NCBI GenBank assembly: GCA_964621755.1
Contig: CAZUPI010000077.1
Coordinates: 1 to 6,459 of the forward strand
DNA: 6,459 nucleotides
DNA from: UMGS1696 sp964621755
GTDB lineage: Bacteria > Bacillota > Clostridia > Oscillospirales > CAG-272
Reading direction: 5' to 3'
Position 1 is the first letter of the stretch; each line of letters begins with the position of its first letter. A model generated the notes under the pieces. That model worked only from the letters and a program-made list of their open reading frames with translations. It was not told the DNA's origin and made no database searches. Shown here piece after piece: positions 1-5,579 of this stretch. Both the position numbers and the translations under genes were made by a program.

Positions 1-64
1 CTGGACTTGAACCAGCGGCCTCTACCACCCCAAGGTAGCGCGCTACCATCTGCGCCACACCCAG
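1..64 (-). tRNA. tRNA-Pro (anticodon GGG), 3' end cut by the window edge
   Basis: Read on the minus strand, 64 bases fold as a tRNA: acceptor strand CTGGGTG, a TG link, D arm GCGC/GCGC, anticodon arm CTACC/GGTAG with the seven-base loop TTGGGGT, variable loop AGGCC, and a T arm GCTGG with loop TTCAAGT. The anticodon is GGG (plus-strand 29-31), which reads the proline codon CCC and, by wobble, CCU. The last T-stem base, the 3' acceptor strand and any CCA lie beyond the left edge. It is divergent from all protein genes here and has its own promoter at 89-117. The identity follows directly from the fold and anticodon. Confidence 0.96.
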
Positions 65-88
65 ATACCGTTTCCTGACAGCTTTTAA

Positions 89-117
89 ATTATAGCACAT
101 CGGTGCGACCGTGTCAA
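89..117 (-). promoter_or_regulatory. Consensus sigma-A promoter of the tRNA-Pro gene
   Basis: On the minus strand there is a perfect -35 box TTGACA (112-117), a 17-base spacer and a perfect -10 box TATAAT (89-94), preceded by the TGC of an extended -10 element. The predicted transcript start is about 20 bases upstream of the mature tRNA 5' end at position 64. Such a strong constitutive promoter fits a stable-RNA gene. Confidence 0.9.
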
Positions 118-210
118 TACTTTTTTAAATTTTTTTGCAAAATTTCATAATTTTTCGCCTTCTGATTCTTGCACGATTTCTTACCGGGAAATACTTTCTG
201 CTCCTTGCAT

Positions 211-244
211 GTGACATAAATTTACCGCATATGTAATGTATAAT
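211..244 (+). promoter_or_regulatory. Putative spoIIG-type promoter (22-base spacer) of spoIIGA
   Basis: A perfect -10 box TATAAT lies at 239-244. No -35 box is found at 16-18 bases, but GTGACA (5 of 6 matches to TTGACA) lies at 211-216, leaving a 22-base spacer. The Spo0A-activated, sigma-A-dependent spoIIG promoter of Bacillus subtilis is known for the same spacing. TGTGACATA (210-218) is a partial match to the inverted Spo0A box TTCGACAAA and overlaps the -35 box, as expected for that mechanism. TTCGCCT (154-160) is a second, weak match further upstream. The -10 box is clear; Spo0A control is inferred. The predicted start near 251 leaves a very short leader before spoIIGA. Confidence 0.55.
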
Positions 245-252
245 CAGTCTGC

Positions 253-261
253 AAGGGGGGG
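253..261 (+). promoter_or_regulatory. G-rich ribosome-binding site that decides the spoIIGA start
   Basis: AAGGGGGGG ends seven bases before the ATC codon at 269, a normal Shine-Dalgarno distance. It touches the ATG at 262, which is too close for that ATG to use it, and that ATG opens only a 13-codon frame ending at 301-303. The site therefore points to initiation at 269 rather than at the in-frame TTG at 305 or ATG at 311, neither of which has a good ribosome-binding site. Confidence 0.5.
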
Positions 262-268
262 ATGAACA

Positions 269-1054
269 ATCACAGTTTACGCGGACATTCTATTCTTAAT
301 TAACTTGAGCATGGATTTCCTCACACTCTACCTTGCCGCCTCTATTACCGGGAAAAAGACAAGCCGCACACGTCTTGTTGCAGCATCCGCGTTTGGCGGA
401 CTCTCCGGCACCGTCTCCATGTTCTTCCTTTCTGGCGTCCTTTATATTGTCACCGGACTTGTCATCGCTGCGGGTATGACCCTCATTGCGTTCGGTAGAT
501 ACAAAAGCCCCATACGCTTGCTCCGCGACAGCATCATTCTGTGGGGCGCCGGGACCTTGCTCGGCGGCGTCATGACTTGCATAATGTCTCTTGGTACTGC
601 TGTGTATCTCGATTACGGAAACGACGGCTTCGCGCCGTTGTTTCTCATCTGTTTTGGAGTATCCGCGTTTTTTGTGCGTCTTACGAAAAACGTATCTTCG
701 AAAAAGTCAGCGGTTATAACCGTTACGGCAGGAGGCGTCACTGCGTCGTTTACCGCCTTGTGCGACTCGGGATGTCTGCTCACCGACCCGATATCAGGCA
801 TTCCGGTGATAATCGCGTCCGATAAATCCCTTGGAGAGCTTTCAGATATACTTGCAAAGACCGACACCTCCCTGAGGATACGCATGATTCCCGCGAACGG
901 AGTATGCGGACATAAGCTCCTCCGCGGATTTGTACCGGATGCCGTATCTGTTGATGGAAAAGCGGTTTCGGCAGTGGTTGCCTCAGATGACAGCGGCAGC
1001 GGCTATGGTGGCTTTGATGGGATTGTTCCCACTAAGCTGACTCGCAGTGCATAA
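269..1054 (+). CDS. spoIIGA: SpoIIGA, sigma-E processing membrane aspartic protease
   Basis: SpoIIGA is the mother-cell membrane protease that removes the inhibitory pro-sequence of sigma-E during sporulation. The first half is a series of hydrophobic segments (about five membrane helices); the second half is a soluble aspartic-protease-like domain. The catalytic motif is DSG in ALCDSGCLLTDPISG; its Asp is codon 764-766, residue 166 counted from 269. The C-terminal stretch GFDGIVPTKL matches the family's usual end. Start choice: the family begins with a conserved strand-and-helix segment, and here TVYADILFLINLSMDF is encoded upstream of the first standard starts (TTG 305, ATG 311). The only in-frame codon after the stop at 263 that sits correctly behind the G-rich site is ATC at 269, giving 261 residues; starting at 305 gives 249. 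ATC may be a true rare start, or ATG in the living genome. The neighbour sigE is its substrate. Function confidence is high; start confidence is moderate. Confidence 0.88.
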   Translation: MTVYADILFLINLSMDFLTLYLAASITGKKTSRTRLVAASAFGGLSGTVSMFFLSGVLYIVTGLVIAAGMTLIAFGRYKSPIRLLRDSIILWGAGTLLGGVMTCIMSLGTAVYLDYGNDGFAPLFLICFGVSAFFVRLTKNVSSKKSAVITVTAGGVTASFTALCDSGCLLTDPISGIPVIIASDKSLGELSDILAKTDTSLRIRMIPANGVCGHKLLRGFVPDAVSVDGKAVSAVVASDDSGSGYGGFDGIVPTKLTRSA

Positions 1055-1069
1055 CAGAAAGTACAGAGT

Positions 1070-1086
1070 TGCCCTGGGCATTTTTT
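1070..1086 (+). terminator. Weak terminator-like stem with T-run after spoIIGA
   Basis: TGCC (1070-1073), the loop CTG and GGCA (1077-1080) form a short 4-bp stem followed immediately by six T residues and further T-rich sequence. The stem is small for an efficient terminator. If active it would partly uncouple sigE from spoIIGA; it may be chance. Confidence 0.25.
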
Positions 1087-1110
1087 CATTTTCTTTGACG
1101 TGAGGGCGAT

Positions 1111-1139
1111 TGAGTTCAACTGAGTTCAACTAGTTCAAC
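1111..1139 (+). repeat. Short tandem repeat, 10-base unit, about three copies
   Basis: The unit TGAGTTCAAC occurs twice in a row (1111-1120, 1121-1130) and is followed by a third copy lacking one G (1131-1139). It abuts the hairpin at 1139-1172. A 10-base unit preserves neither reading frame nor a recognised binding motif. No function is known to me. Confidence 0.85.
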
Positions 1140-1172
1140 GGGGAGATGCTTTTTGAGAAAAGCGCCTCCCCG
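1139..1172. repeat. Strong imperfect palindrome between spoIIGA and sigE
   Basis: The outer arms CGGGGAG (1139-1145) and CTCCCCG (1166-1172) pair over 7 bp. The inner arms GCTTTT and AAAAGC pair over 6 bp around the loop TGAG, with a two-base internal loop between the two stems. No T-run follows on either strand, so it is not a classical terminator. Its design (G-run, GCTTTT arm, AAAAG arm, C-run, then AAC) is shared with the hairpin at 5580-5608, which suggests a dispersed intergenic repeat family. It could also act as an RNA processing or stability element between two genes of one transcript. Confidence 0.7.
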
Positions 1173-1322
1173 AACCCCTCCGCAAAAACTTTTACACAAA
1201 TGAATGGGCAGGGCATAACGTTAATTTAATAGGAATTTGAAAGGGGTTTTATCTGTTTTTCACGAGAACTCATCAAACTTATGTTTTTTATTAAAAATTC
1301 TTACATTAGGAGGGTACTTTAC

Positions 1323-2054
1323 ATGATAATAGGTTCGGGAGTGCTTGATGCACTGAGCGATTTTAAATCGGTTGTAGGCAGAATGATGCTTGTTTTTATG
1401 GGGGAAGGAGGGAATTACTATATAAACGGCTCCGAAGTTCTCCCGCCTCCTTTGTCGACAGAGGAGGAAGCGGCAATTTTGGCTAAATTTGACGAAGACC
1501 GCTCTCTCGCTGACACACTAATCAAGCACAATCTTCGTCTGGTTGTGTATATTGCAAAAAAATTTGAGGGAAGCGGCACTGGCATCGAGGATCTCATCTC
1601 AATCGGCACAATCGGTCTGATAAAGGCGATAAATACTTACAAAACCGACCGCGGCATCAAACTGGCGACATATGCGTCCCGGTGCATCGAAAACGAAATC
1701 CTCATGTACATCCGCAAAAACGCCTCACATAAAGGAGACCTGTCTATCGATGAGCCCCTGAACACCGATTGGGACGGAAATGAACTCCTTCTCTCGGATG
1801 TACTCGACTCCGGCGATGGACCGGTCGGCCAAGAAATTGAACGTGACGAGGACGAAAAAACCATCCGCGAAGCAGTCTCCGGTCTCGAAGCACGCGAACG
1901 CGAAATCATTGAACTCCGTTACGGTCTCGGCGGCGGAAAAGAACTCACGCAAAAAGAAGTAGCAGACCGTCTCGGTATTTCTCAATCCTACATATCAAGG
2001 CTTGAAAAACGCATTATCAGTCGTTTGCGCAAGCAAATTGCAAAACGAGTGTGA
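1323..2054 (+). CDS. sigE: RNA polymerase sporulation sigma factor sigma-E (pro-sigma-E)
   Basis: Sigma-E directs mother-cell transcription early in sporulation and is made as an inactive precursor cleaved by SpoIIGA, encoded just upstream. The start at 1323 is chosen because AGGAGG (1308-1313) lies nine bases before it; an in-frame ATG at 1281 lacks such a site. This gives 243 residues, close to the 239 of Bacillus subtilis SigE. Residues 1 to about 32 are the pro-sequence, ending near the family junction (NYYINGSE, then LPPPLS). Region 2, for core binding and -10 recognition, spans about 66-133 and contains IEDLISIGTIGLIKA and ATYASRCIENEILMY. The segment DEPLNTDWDGNELLLSDVL is typical of the SigE/SigK group. 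Region 4 spans about 182-239 with a helix-turn-helix in TQKEVADRLGISQSYISRL. SigK is the nearest alternative, but the neighbour and the sequence favour SigE. sigG, which follows sigE in many spore formers, is absent here. Confidence 0.96.
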   Translation: MIIGSGVLDALSDFKSVVGRMMLVFMGEGGNYYINGSEVLPPPLSTEEEAAILAKFDEDRSLADTLIKHNLRLVVYIAKKFEGSGTGIEDLISIGTIGLIKAINTYKTDRGIKLATYASRCIENEILMYIRKNASHKGDLSIDEPLNTDWDGNELLLSDVLDSGDGPVGQEIERDEDEKTIREAVSGLEAREREIIELRYGLGGGKELTQKEVADRLGISQSYISRLEKRIISRLRKQIAKRV

Positions 2055-2151
2055 AAGCGGGATATGTTTCATACAAATTAAAAAAGTACTTCATCGTCTC
2101 CCGATAAAAATGATAAAAATGAATTTTTTAAAAGTTTTTTTGCAAAAAGTA

Positions 2152-2180
2152 TTGCAATTTAAATAACGGTGTGATATAAT
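2152..2180 (+). promoter_or_regulatory. Strong sigma-A promoter of rpmE
   Basis: A -35 box TTGCAA (2152-2157), a 17-base spacer and a perfect -10 box TATAAT (2175-2180) preceded by TGA, which makes an extended -10. Transcription should begin near 2187, about 30 bases before the rpmE start. The 97 bases between sigE and this promoter are A/T-rich and contain no convincing terminator. Confidence 0.85.
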
Positions 2181-2216
2181 TTGTTTTACGTGAGTATCTG
2201 TAAAGAGGTGAGAACA

Positions 2217-2435
2217 ATGAAAACAGGGATACATCCTCAATATAAAGAGGTGACGATTCGTTGCGCATGTGGTGAAACTGTAACTACACGTTCAACGAAG
2301 AGCGATGCTAACGGTGAGCTTCGCGTGGACATTTGCTCAAAGTGCCATCCTTTCTTCACCGGCAAGCAGAAATTTGTTGACTCTGGCGGACGTGTTGACA
2401 AGTTCAAGAAGCGTCTCGAGCAGAGCGGCAAATAA
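2217..2435 (+). CDS. rpmE: 50S ribosomal protein L31, zinc-binding type
   Basis: L31 is a small protein of the large ribosomal subunit that bridges to the small subunit. The product is 72 residues, the usual size, and begins MKTGIHPQYKEV. Cys16, Cys18, Cys40 and Cys43 (motifs CAC and CSKC) form the zinc site that defines the C+ form; the cysteine-less paralogue RpmE2 is induced under zinc limitation in Bacillus. ICSKCHPFFTGKQKF and GGRVDKFKKR are family hallmarks. The start at 2217 follows AGAGGTGAG at a good distance; the frame is open for 12 codons further upstream, but that stretch lies in the leader. It is transcribed from its own promoter and is probably a single-gene unit, with read-through into hflX possible. 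Confidence 0.97.
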   Translation: MKTGIHPQYKEVTIRCACGETVTTRSTKSDANGELRVDICSKCHPFFTGKQKFVDSGGRVDKFKKRLEQSGK

Positions 2436-2451
2436 TTGCCATCTATAAATT

Positions 2452-2474
2452 TGTCCGAGAAAAGATGTCGGATA
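2452..2474 (+). promoter_or_regulatory. Hairpin competing with the terminator downstream of rpmE
   Basis: TGTCCGA (2452-2458) can pair with TCGGATA (2468-2474) over seven base pairs, one of them G-U. Its 3' arm uses the first bases of the terminator's 5' arm (2469-2478), so the two stems cannot form together. This is the layout of an anti-terminator, but it may be a by-product of the sequence; the role is inferred. Confidence 0.35.
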
Positions 2475-2497
2475 GGACTGCGAAGCGTCAGGCTTGA
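2465..2497 (+). CDS. Possible 10-codon leader ORF overlapping the terminator
   Basis: An ATG at 2465 opens a frame of ten codons (MSDRTAKRQA) ending at TGA 2495-2497. It starts inside the 3' arm of the upstream hairpin, covers the whole 5' arm of the terminator stem and stops six bases before the 3' arm. The only ribosome-binding signal is a weak GAG seven bases before the ATG. Short leader ORFs that control attenuators have been reported upstream of antibiotic-induced hflX-type genes in other Bacillota, which makes the arrangement notable, but no sequence conservation could be examined here. It may be a chance ORF. Confidence 0.2.
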   Translation: MSDRTAKRQA

Positions 2498-2519
2498 TTC
2501 ATGTCCTGTCCGGCTTTTT
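2469..2519 (+). terminator. Intrinsic terminator after rpmE / attenuator before hflX
   Basis: CGGATAGGAC (2469-2478) pairs with GTCCTGTCCG (2503-2512) over ten base pairs, one of them a G-U wobble. The 24-base loop may carry a small inner AAGC/GCTT stem. GGC and a run of five T residues (2515-2519) follow directly. It should end the rpmE transcript. No separate promoter is visible between it and hflX, so hflX expression may depend on read-through. Confidence 0.8.
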
Positions 2520-2552
2520 CTGTTCTAAGCATAAAAAGGTTTGAAGAATCCA

Positions 2553-2600
2553 GAGACCTTACAAGTCTCAGGGACAGAACCCCGTATCCCCAAAAGGAGG
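2553..2600 (+). promoter_or_regulatory. Structured 5' region and ribosome-binding site of hflX
   Basis: Three short pairings crowd the 57 bases before hflX: GAGAC/GTCTC (2553-2557 with 2565-2569); GGGA/TCCC (2571-2574 with 2587-2590); and CCCC (2588-2591), which across an AAAA loop can pair with the GGAGG Shine-Dalgarno core (2596-2600) with one bulged A. The last two exclude each other, so the site could switch between open and closed. Each stem is only 4-5 bp, so regulation is speculative; the Shine-Dalgarno AAGGAGG (2594-2600) itself is certain. Confidence 0.35.
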
Positions 2601-2609
2601 TATATTTTT

Positions 2610-3911
2610 ATGGAAGAAAAACAAAAGGTCATTCTTGTTGCGATTTATCCGCAGAATGGGGAGAGTGAATGCCTTATTTCGCTCGGCGAATTGGAGAGAC
2701 TATGTGATACCGCCGATTGCGAATGTGTCGGAATTGTCACACAGTGCCGCGAGACTCCGGACGTCAAAACCGTTATCGGAAGCGGCAAGGTGAAGGAACT
2801 TTCCGACCTTTGTGAGACGCAAGGCGCGTCTCTTGTGGTGTTTGACCGCGAGCTTACCCCGTCCCAGATTAAGTCTATCGAAGATGAAATAACCTCCGAG
2901 GTTACGGTCATTGACCGCAGTATGCTGATTCTCGACATCTTTGCCGACCACGCGAGAACCAGCGAAGGCCGCTTGCAGGTCGAGCTCGCACAGCTCCGGT
3001 ATACCTCGCCTCGCCTTACCGGACGGGGCAAGGAATTGTCGCGTCAGGGAGGCACAGCCTCTTCCGGCTCAGTTGGTGTACGCGGACCGGGTGAAACCAA
3101 GCTTGAAATTGACCGACGCCGCGTCAAAGAAAAAATCGCGTCTCTGGAGGAAGAATTACGCAAGGTAGAGCAAAACCGTCTTATCATGCGGCGTCAGCGC
3201 GACAAATCCGGACTCACCAAATGCGGCATTGTAGGGTACACCAACGCGGGAAAAAGTACCCTTCTCAACTACCTCACCGGCGCGGACATCCTTGCAGAAA
3301 ATAAGCTGTTTGCAACCCTCGACCCGACTACACGCCAGTTCACCACGCTAAACGGCACAAAACTTCTCCTCACTGATACGGTAGGATTTATCCGTAACCT
3401 TCCACACCACTTAATCAAGGCGTTTAAATCTACCCTCGACGAGGCTGTTTACTCCGATATTCTCCTTATCGTCATCGACTCATCGGACCCGGAGTTTATC
3501 TCACAGACGCAGGTCACCTCCGACCTTTTGGAGGAACTGGGCGCGTCCGTCAAACCGATGATTTACGTCTTCAATAAATGCGATATCTGCACCGACCGTG
3601 ATGCCCTTATTCATATGAAGGCGCTCGCGGCCGGAACGAATACCGAGGTGGTGTTCATTTCCGCGGTTACAGGCGCCGGATGTGACACACTGGTTTCCAT
3701 AATTGAGCGCATGGCTGCCAGCGGAAAACACCGGGTTACGCTCAAAATCCCCCCCGAGGACGGTGCGATAACCGGCATTATATATAAGGAAGGCGACGAC
3801 GTGGAGGTCGATTACCTCGAGGATGGAATCCACGTGCGCTGTGTTGCGGATGACAAATTGTATGCGAAGATAAAAAAGTACATTGTGGCGGAGGGAACAG
3901 CCGGCGAATGA
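2610..3911 (+). CDS. hflX: GTPase HflX, ribosome-splitting factor
   Basis: HflX is a cytoplasmic GTPase that binds 50S and 70S ribosomes and splits stalled ribosomes under heat or antibiotic stress. The 433-residue product has the HflX-specific N-terminal domain (about 1-195), including ELAQLRYTSPRLTGRG (125-140) and the glycine-rich stretch with GVRGPGETKLEIDRR (156-170), followed by a coiled-coil-like segment (about 171-197). The GTPase domain has G1 GYTNAGKST (209-217), switch I FATLDPTTR (234-242), G3 DTVGF (256-260), G4 NKCD (322-325) and G5 SAVTG (351-355); all key residues are present. A small C-terminal domain follows (about 376-433). The ATG at 2610 is chosen because AAGGAGG lies nine bases upstream; the frame extends up to a TTG at 2541 without a site. 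It follows the rpmE terminator and a structured leader, and its stop overlaps the next start (ATGA), indicating one transcript. Confidence 0.97.
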   Translation: MEEKQKVILVAIYPQNGESECLISLGELERLCDTADCECVGIVTQCRETPDVKTVIGSGKVKELSDLCETQGASLVVFDRELTPSQIKSIEDEITSEVTVIDRSMLILDIFADHARTSEGRLQVELAQLRYTSPRLTGRGKELSRQGGTASSGSVGVRGPGETKLEIDRRRVKEKIASLEEELRKVEQNRLIMRRQRDKSGLTKCGIVGYTNAGKSTLLNYLTGADILAENKLFATLDPTTRQFTTLNGTKLLLTDTVGFIRNLPHHLIKAFKSTLDEAVYSDILLIVIDSSDPEFISQTQVTSDLLEELGASVKPMIYVFNKCDICTDRDALIHMKALAAGTNTEVVFISAVTGAGCDTLVSIIERMAASGKHRVTLKIPPEDGAITGIIYKEGDDVEVDYLEDGIHVRCVADDKLYAKIKKYIVAEGTAGE

Positions 3912-4844
3912 CGGAAATGATAGAAAAAACGATTTTACCGAAATACCCTTTTAGTGAAGGCGCGTCAGTAAAGCTCCTGCAAAAAGGATACAACAACGAA
4001 ATTTACGTTATCACAGACGACAATGTGGATTTTTACCTGCGTGTATCCCCAAAACAATTCCGCAAATTGGAGGAAACCGCAGCGGAGGTGGAGTTGCTTC
4101 TCCATCTCATGCGAAACGATGTGAAGGTTGCCGCGCCAATTCCAATGACGGACGGGACGTATATATCGGAACTTTCGGACAGTCGCTGCGCGGTATTGTT
4201 TGCGGACGCAGGCGGAAAGGTGCTGACGGCGAAAAACGGAATCGGAGATGAATCTGCTCGGTGCGGCTCTTGCAAAAATTCATGTATGTACGGGGAATTT
4301 AAACCTGTACGAAAAGCGCCTTGACGAAGAATATTTCATCGAAAAGCCGCTGTATGCGATTTACCATTATTTTGGTACGGACACGGTTTACGCGGAAGTG
4401 GAGGCTGTTGCAGAGGTTCTCCGCGAAGGATATCGCCGGTATGAAAATGTTTCATATGGGATTCTGCACGCTGACCCGCACAATTACAACATTCATTACA
4501 CAGATGGCGTACCGACGTTATTTGATTTTGACAGCTTCGGCTATGGTCCGCAGATGTACGACCTCGGTGAGCAGATATGGAACATTTCCGTTTTCGATAA
4601 CGACTATCTTTCCGAGAGAGCGAAAAAAGAACAAATCAAATGACTGCTTGAGGGATATGAGTCGATACGTCCCTTATCGGCAGAGATGAGAGAAAGTCTG
4701 CCATATTATGCCGCATTGCGCGAGTTCCGGCTGCGTGGGGTCTATCTCATGAGTGCGATACGAAACAGCGACTCTTCGGCGGATAGAGAAGGCTTGAAAA
4801 ACAGCCTTAGTTTTGTCCGAAAAATACTTGTAAAAAAGATATAA
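3908..4844 (+). pseudogene. Disrupted APH/choline-kinase-family phosphotransferase
   Basis: Three in-order pieces read as one kinase-like protein. Piece 1 starts at ATG 3908, overlapping the hflX stop by four bases, and carries the N-lobe (KLLQKGYNNEIYVI, then FYLRVSP). Near 4232-4250 the frame shifts: dropping one A from the AAAAA run at 4232-4236 joins it to piece 2, giving LTAKTESEMNLLGAALAKIH. Piece 2 holds the catalytic loop HADPHNYN (His codon 4467-4469) and the metal-binding FDFD (about 4521-4532), both intact. TGA at 4641-4643 then interrupts the frame, but 66 further codons to TAA 4842-4844 read LLEGYESIRPLSAEM and LPYYAALREFRLRG, a typical C-terminal helix region of this family. Repaired, it would be about 311 residues, normal for such enzymes. 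The substrate is unknown; homoserine-kinase-like or small-molecule kinases are possible. Two lesions with preserved motifs suggest a recent pseudogene, sequencing error, or, less likely, recoding. Confidence 0.82.
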
Positions 4845-4876
4845 CAGAGAATAAACAAAACGAAAGAACATAAAAT

Positions 4877-5551
4877 ATGAAACGGAAAAACGACAAAACC
4901 ACACCGAAGAAACCGGAAGCGACCATCAAAAAACGCGTGACTCTCGCGACCAGCGTATCATGTGAAATGGAAGAGCGCAAGTCCATCTTCATCGGGCATG
5001 CTGCACCGGTGCAAAGTGAAGAAGAAACGCGTGCGTTTATCGATTCGAAACGTAAGGAATACCACGATGCGACTCATAACGTCTACGCCTACATGCTGAA
5101 TGATGGTGCGATTGCCCGTTACTATGACGACGGAGAACCGCAGGGAACAGCCGGGATGCCGGTGCTGAATACCATCAAGATGTCCGGTGCATGCGACCTT
5201 TGCGTAGTTGTGACACGCTATTTTGGTGGAATCCTCCTTGGCGCAGGCGGACTTGTGCGTGCATATACATCGGCTGCTAAAATCGCGATAGATGCCGCCG
5301 GATTTGCCGTCTTCGAGCCATACGCAATTATGAAAATCGTCGTCACCTATTCTGACTACCAGCGTCTCACCATCGCCCTTGCCAAACTTGGCACGACCGA
5401 AGACCACTGCGATTTTGGTGAAAACGTAACAATTTTGTGTGCCATCGAATCCGCTCGCGCCCCCGAAGTTTCCTCCACCGTATCCGAACTGACCTATGGA
5501 AAAGGCAAGTTCTCTATCACCGGCTATGAGGAGCGAGTTTCCAGAATATAG
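4877..5551 (+). CDS. yigZ: YigZ/IMPACT family protein (UPF0029)
   Basis: The family (YigZ in Escherichia coli, YvyE in Bacillus subtilis, related to eukaryotic IMPACT) is widespread, but its bacterial role is not settled; a link to translation or RNA is suspected. The 224-residue product has the IMPACT domain at about 33-140, with DATHNVYAY (64-72), DDGEPQGTAGMPVL (84-97), RYFGGILLGAGG (114-125) and LVRAY (126-130), all nearly invariant. A second, smaller ferredoxin-like domain (DUF1949 type) follows at about 148-205. The first 20 residues are a lysine-rich extension not usual in the family. No strong ribosome-binding site precedes ATG 4877 (only GAAAG), so GTG at 4937, giving 204 residues, is a possible alternative. 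It lies 32 bases after the broken kinase and may share the hflX transcript. Confidence 0.92.
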   Translation: MKRKNDKTTPKKPEATIKKRVTLATSVSCEMEERKSIFIGHAAPVQSEEETRAFIDSKRKEYHDATHNVYAYMLNDGAIARYYDDGEPQGTAGMPVLNTIKMSGACDLCVVVTRYFGGILLGAGGLVRAYTSAAKIAIDAAGFAVFEPYAIMKIVVTYSDYQRLTIALAKLGTTEDHCDFGENVTILCAIESARAPEVSSTVSELTYGKGKFSITGYEERVSRI

Positions 5552-5579
5552 ATTTAATGTGATACCTGAGAAGTTTTGA

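Noticed and set aside
1186..1260. Promoter for sigE in the intergenic gap
   Set aside because: TTTACA, TTGAAA, TAACGT and AGGAATTT occur but never with an acceptable partner at the right spacing for sigma-A or sigma-H.
1281..1322. Longer sigE starting at ATG 1281
   Set aside because: No ribosome-binding site precedes it, whereas 1323 has AGGAGG at nine bases and gives a pro-sequence of normal length.
2057..2105. CGGGA/TCCCG pairing after sigE as a terminator
   Set aside because: The 5-bp arms enclose a loop of about 35 bases and are followed by A-rich rather than T-rich sequence, so it is not convincing.
2541..2609. N-terminal extension of HflX from TTG 2541
   Set aside because: The extension is not HflX-like, lacks a ribosome-binding site and crosses the leader hairpins. 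ATG 2610 has a strong site.
2645..3031. Minus-strand ORF of 128 codons inside hflX
   Set aside because: It is a shadow frame of the well-conserved HflX N-terminal domain, with a low-complexity, Ser/Arg-rich product.
4641..4643. UGA read as an amino acid by an altered genetic code
   Set aside because: sigE and hflX end at TGA exactly where their families end, so UGA is a normal stop here.
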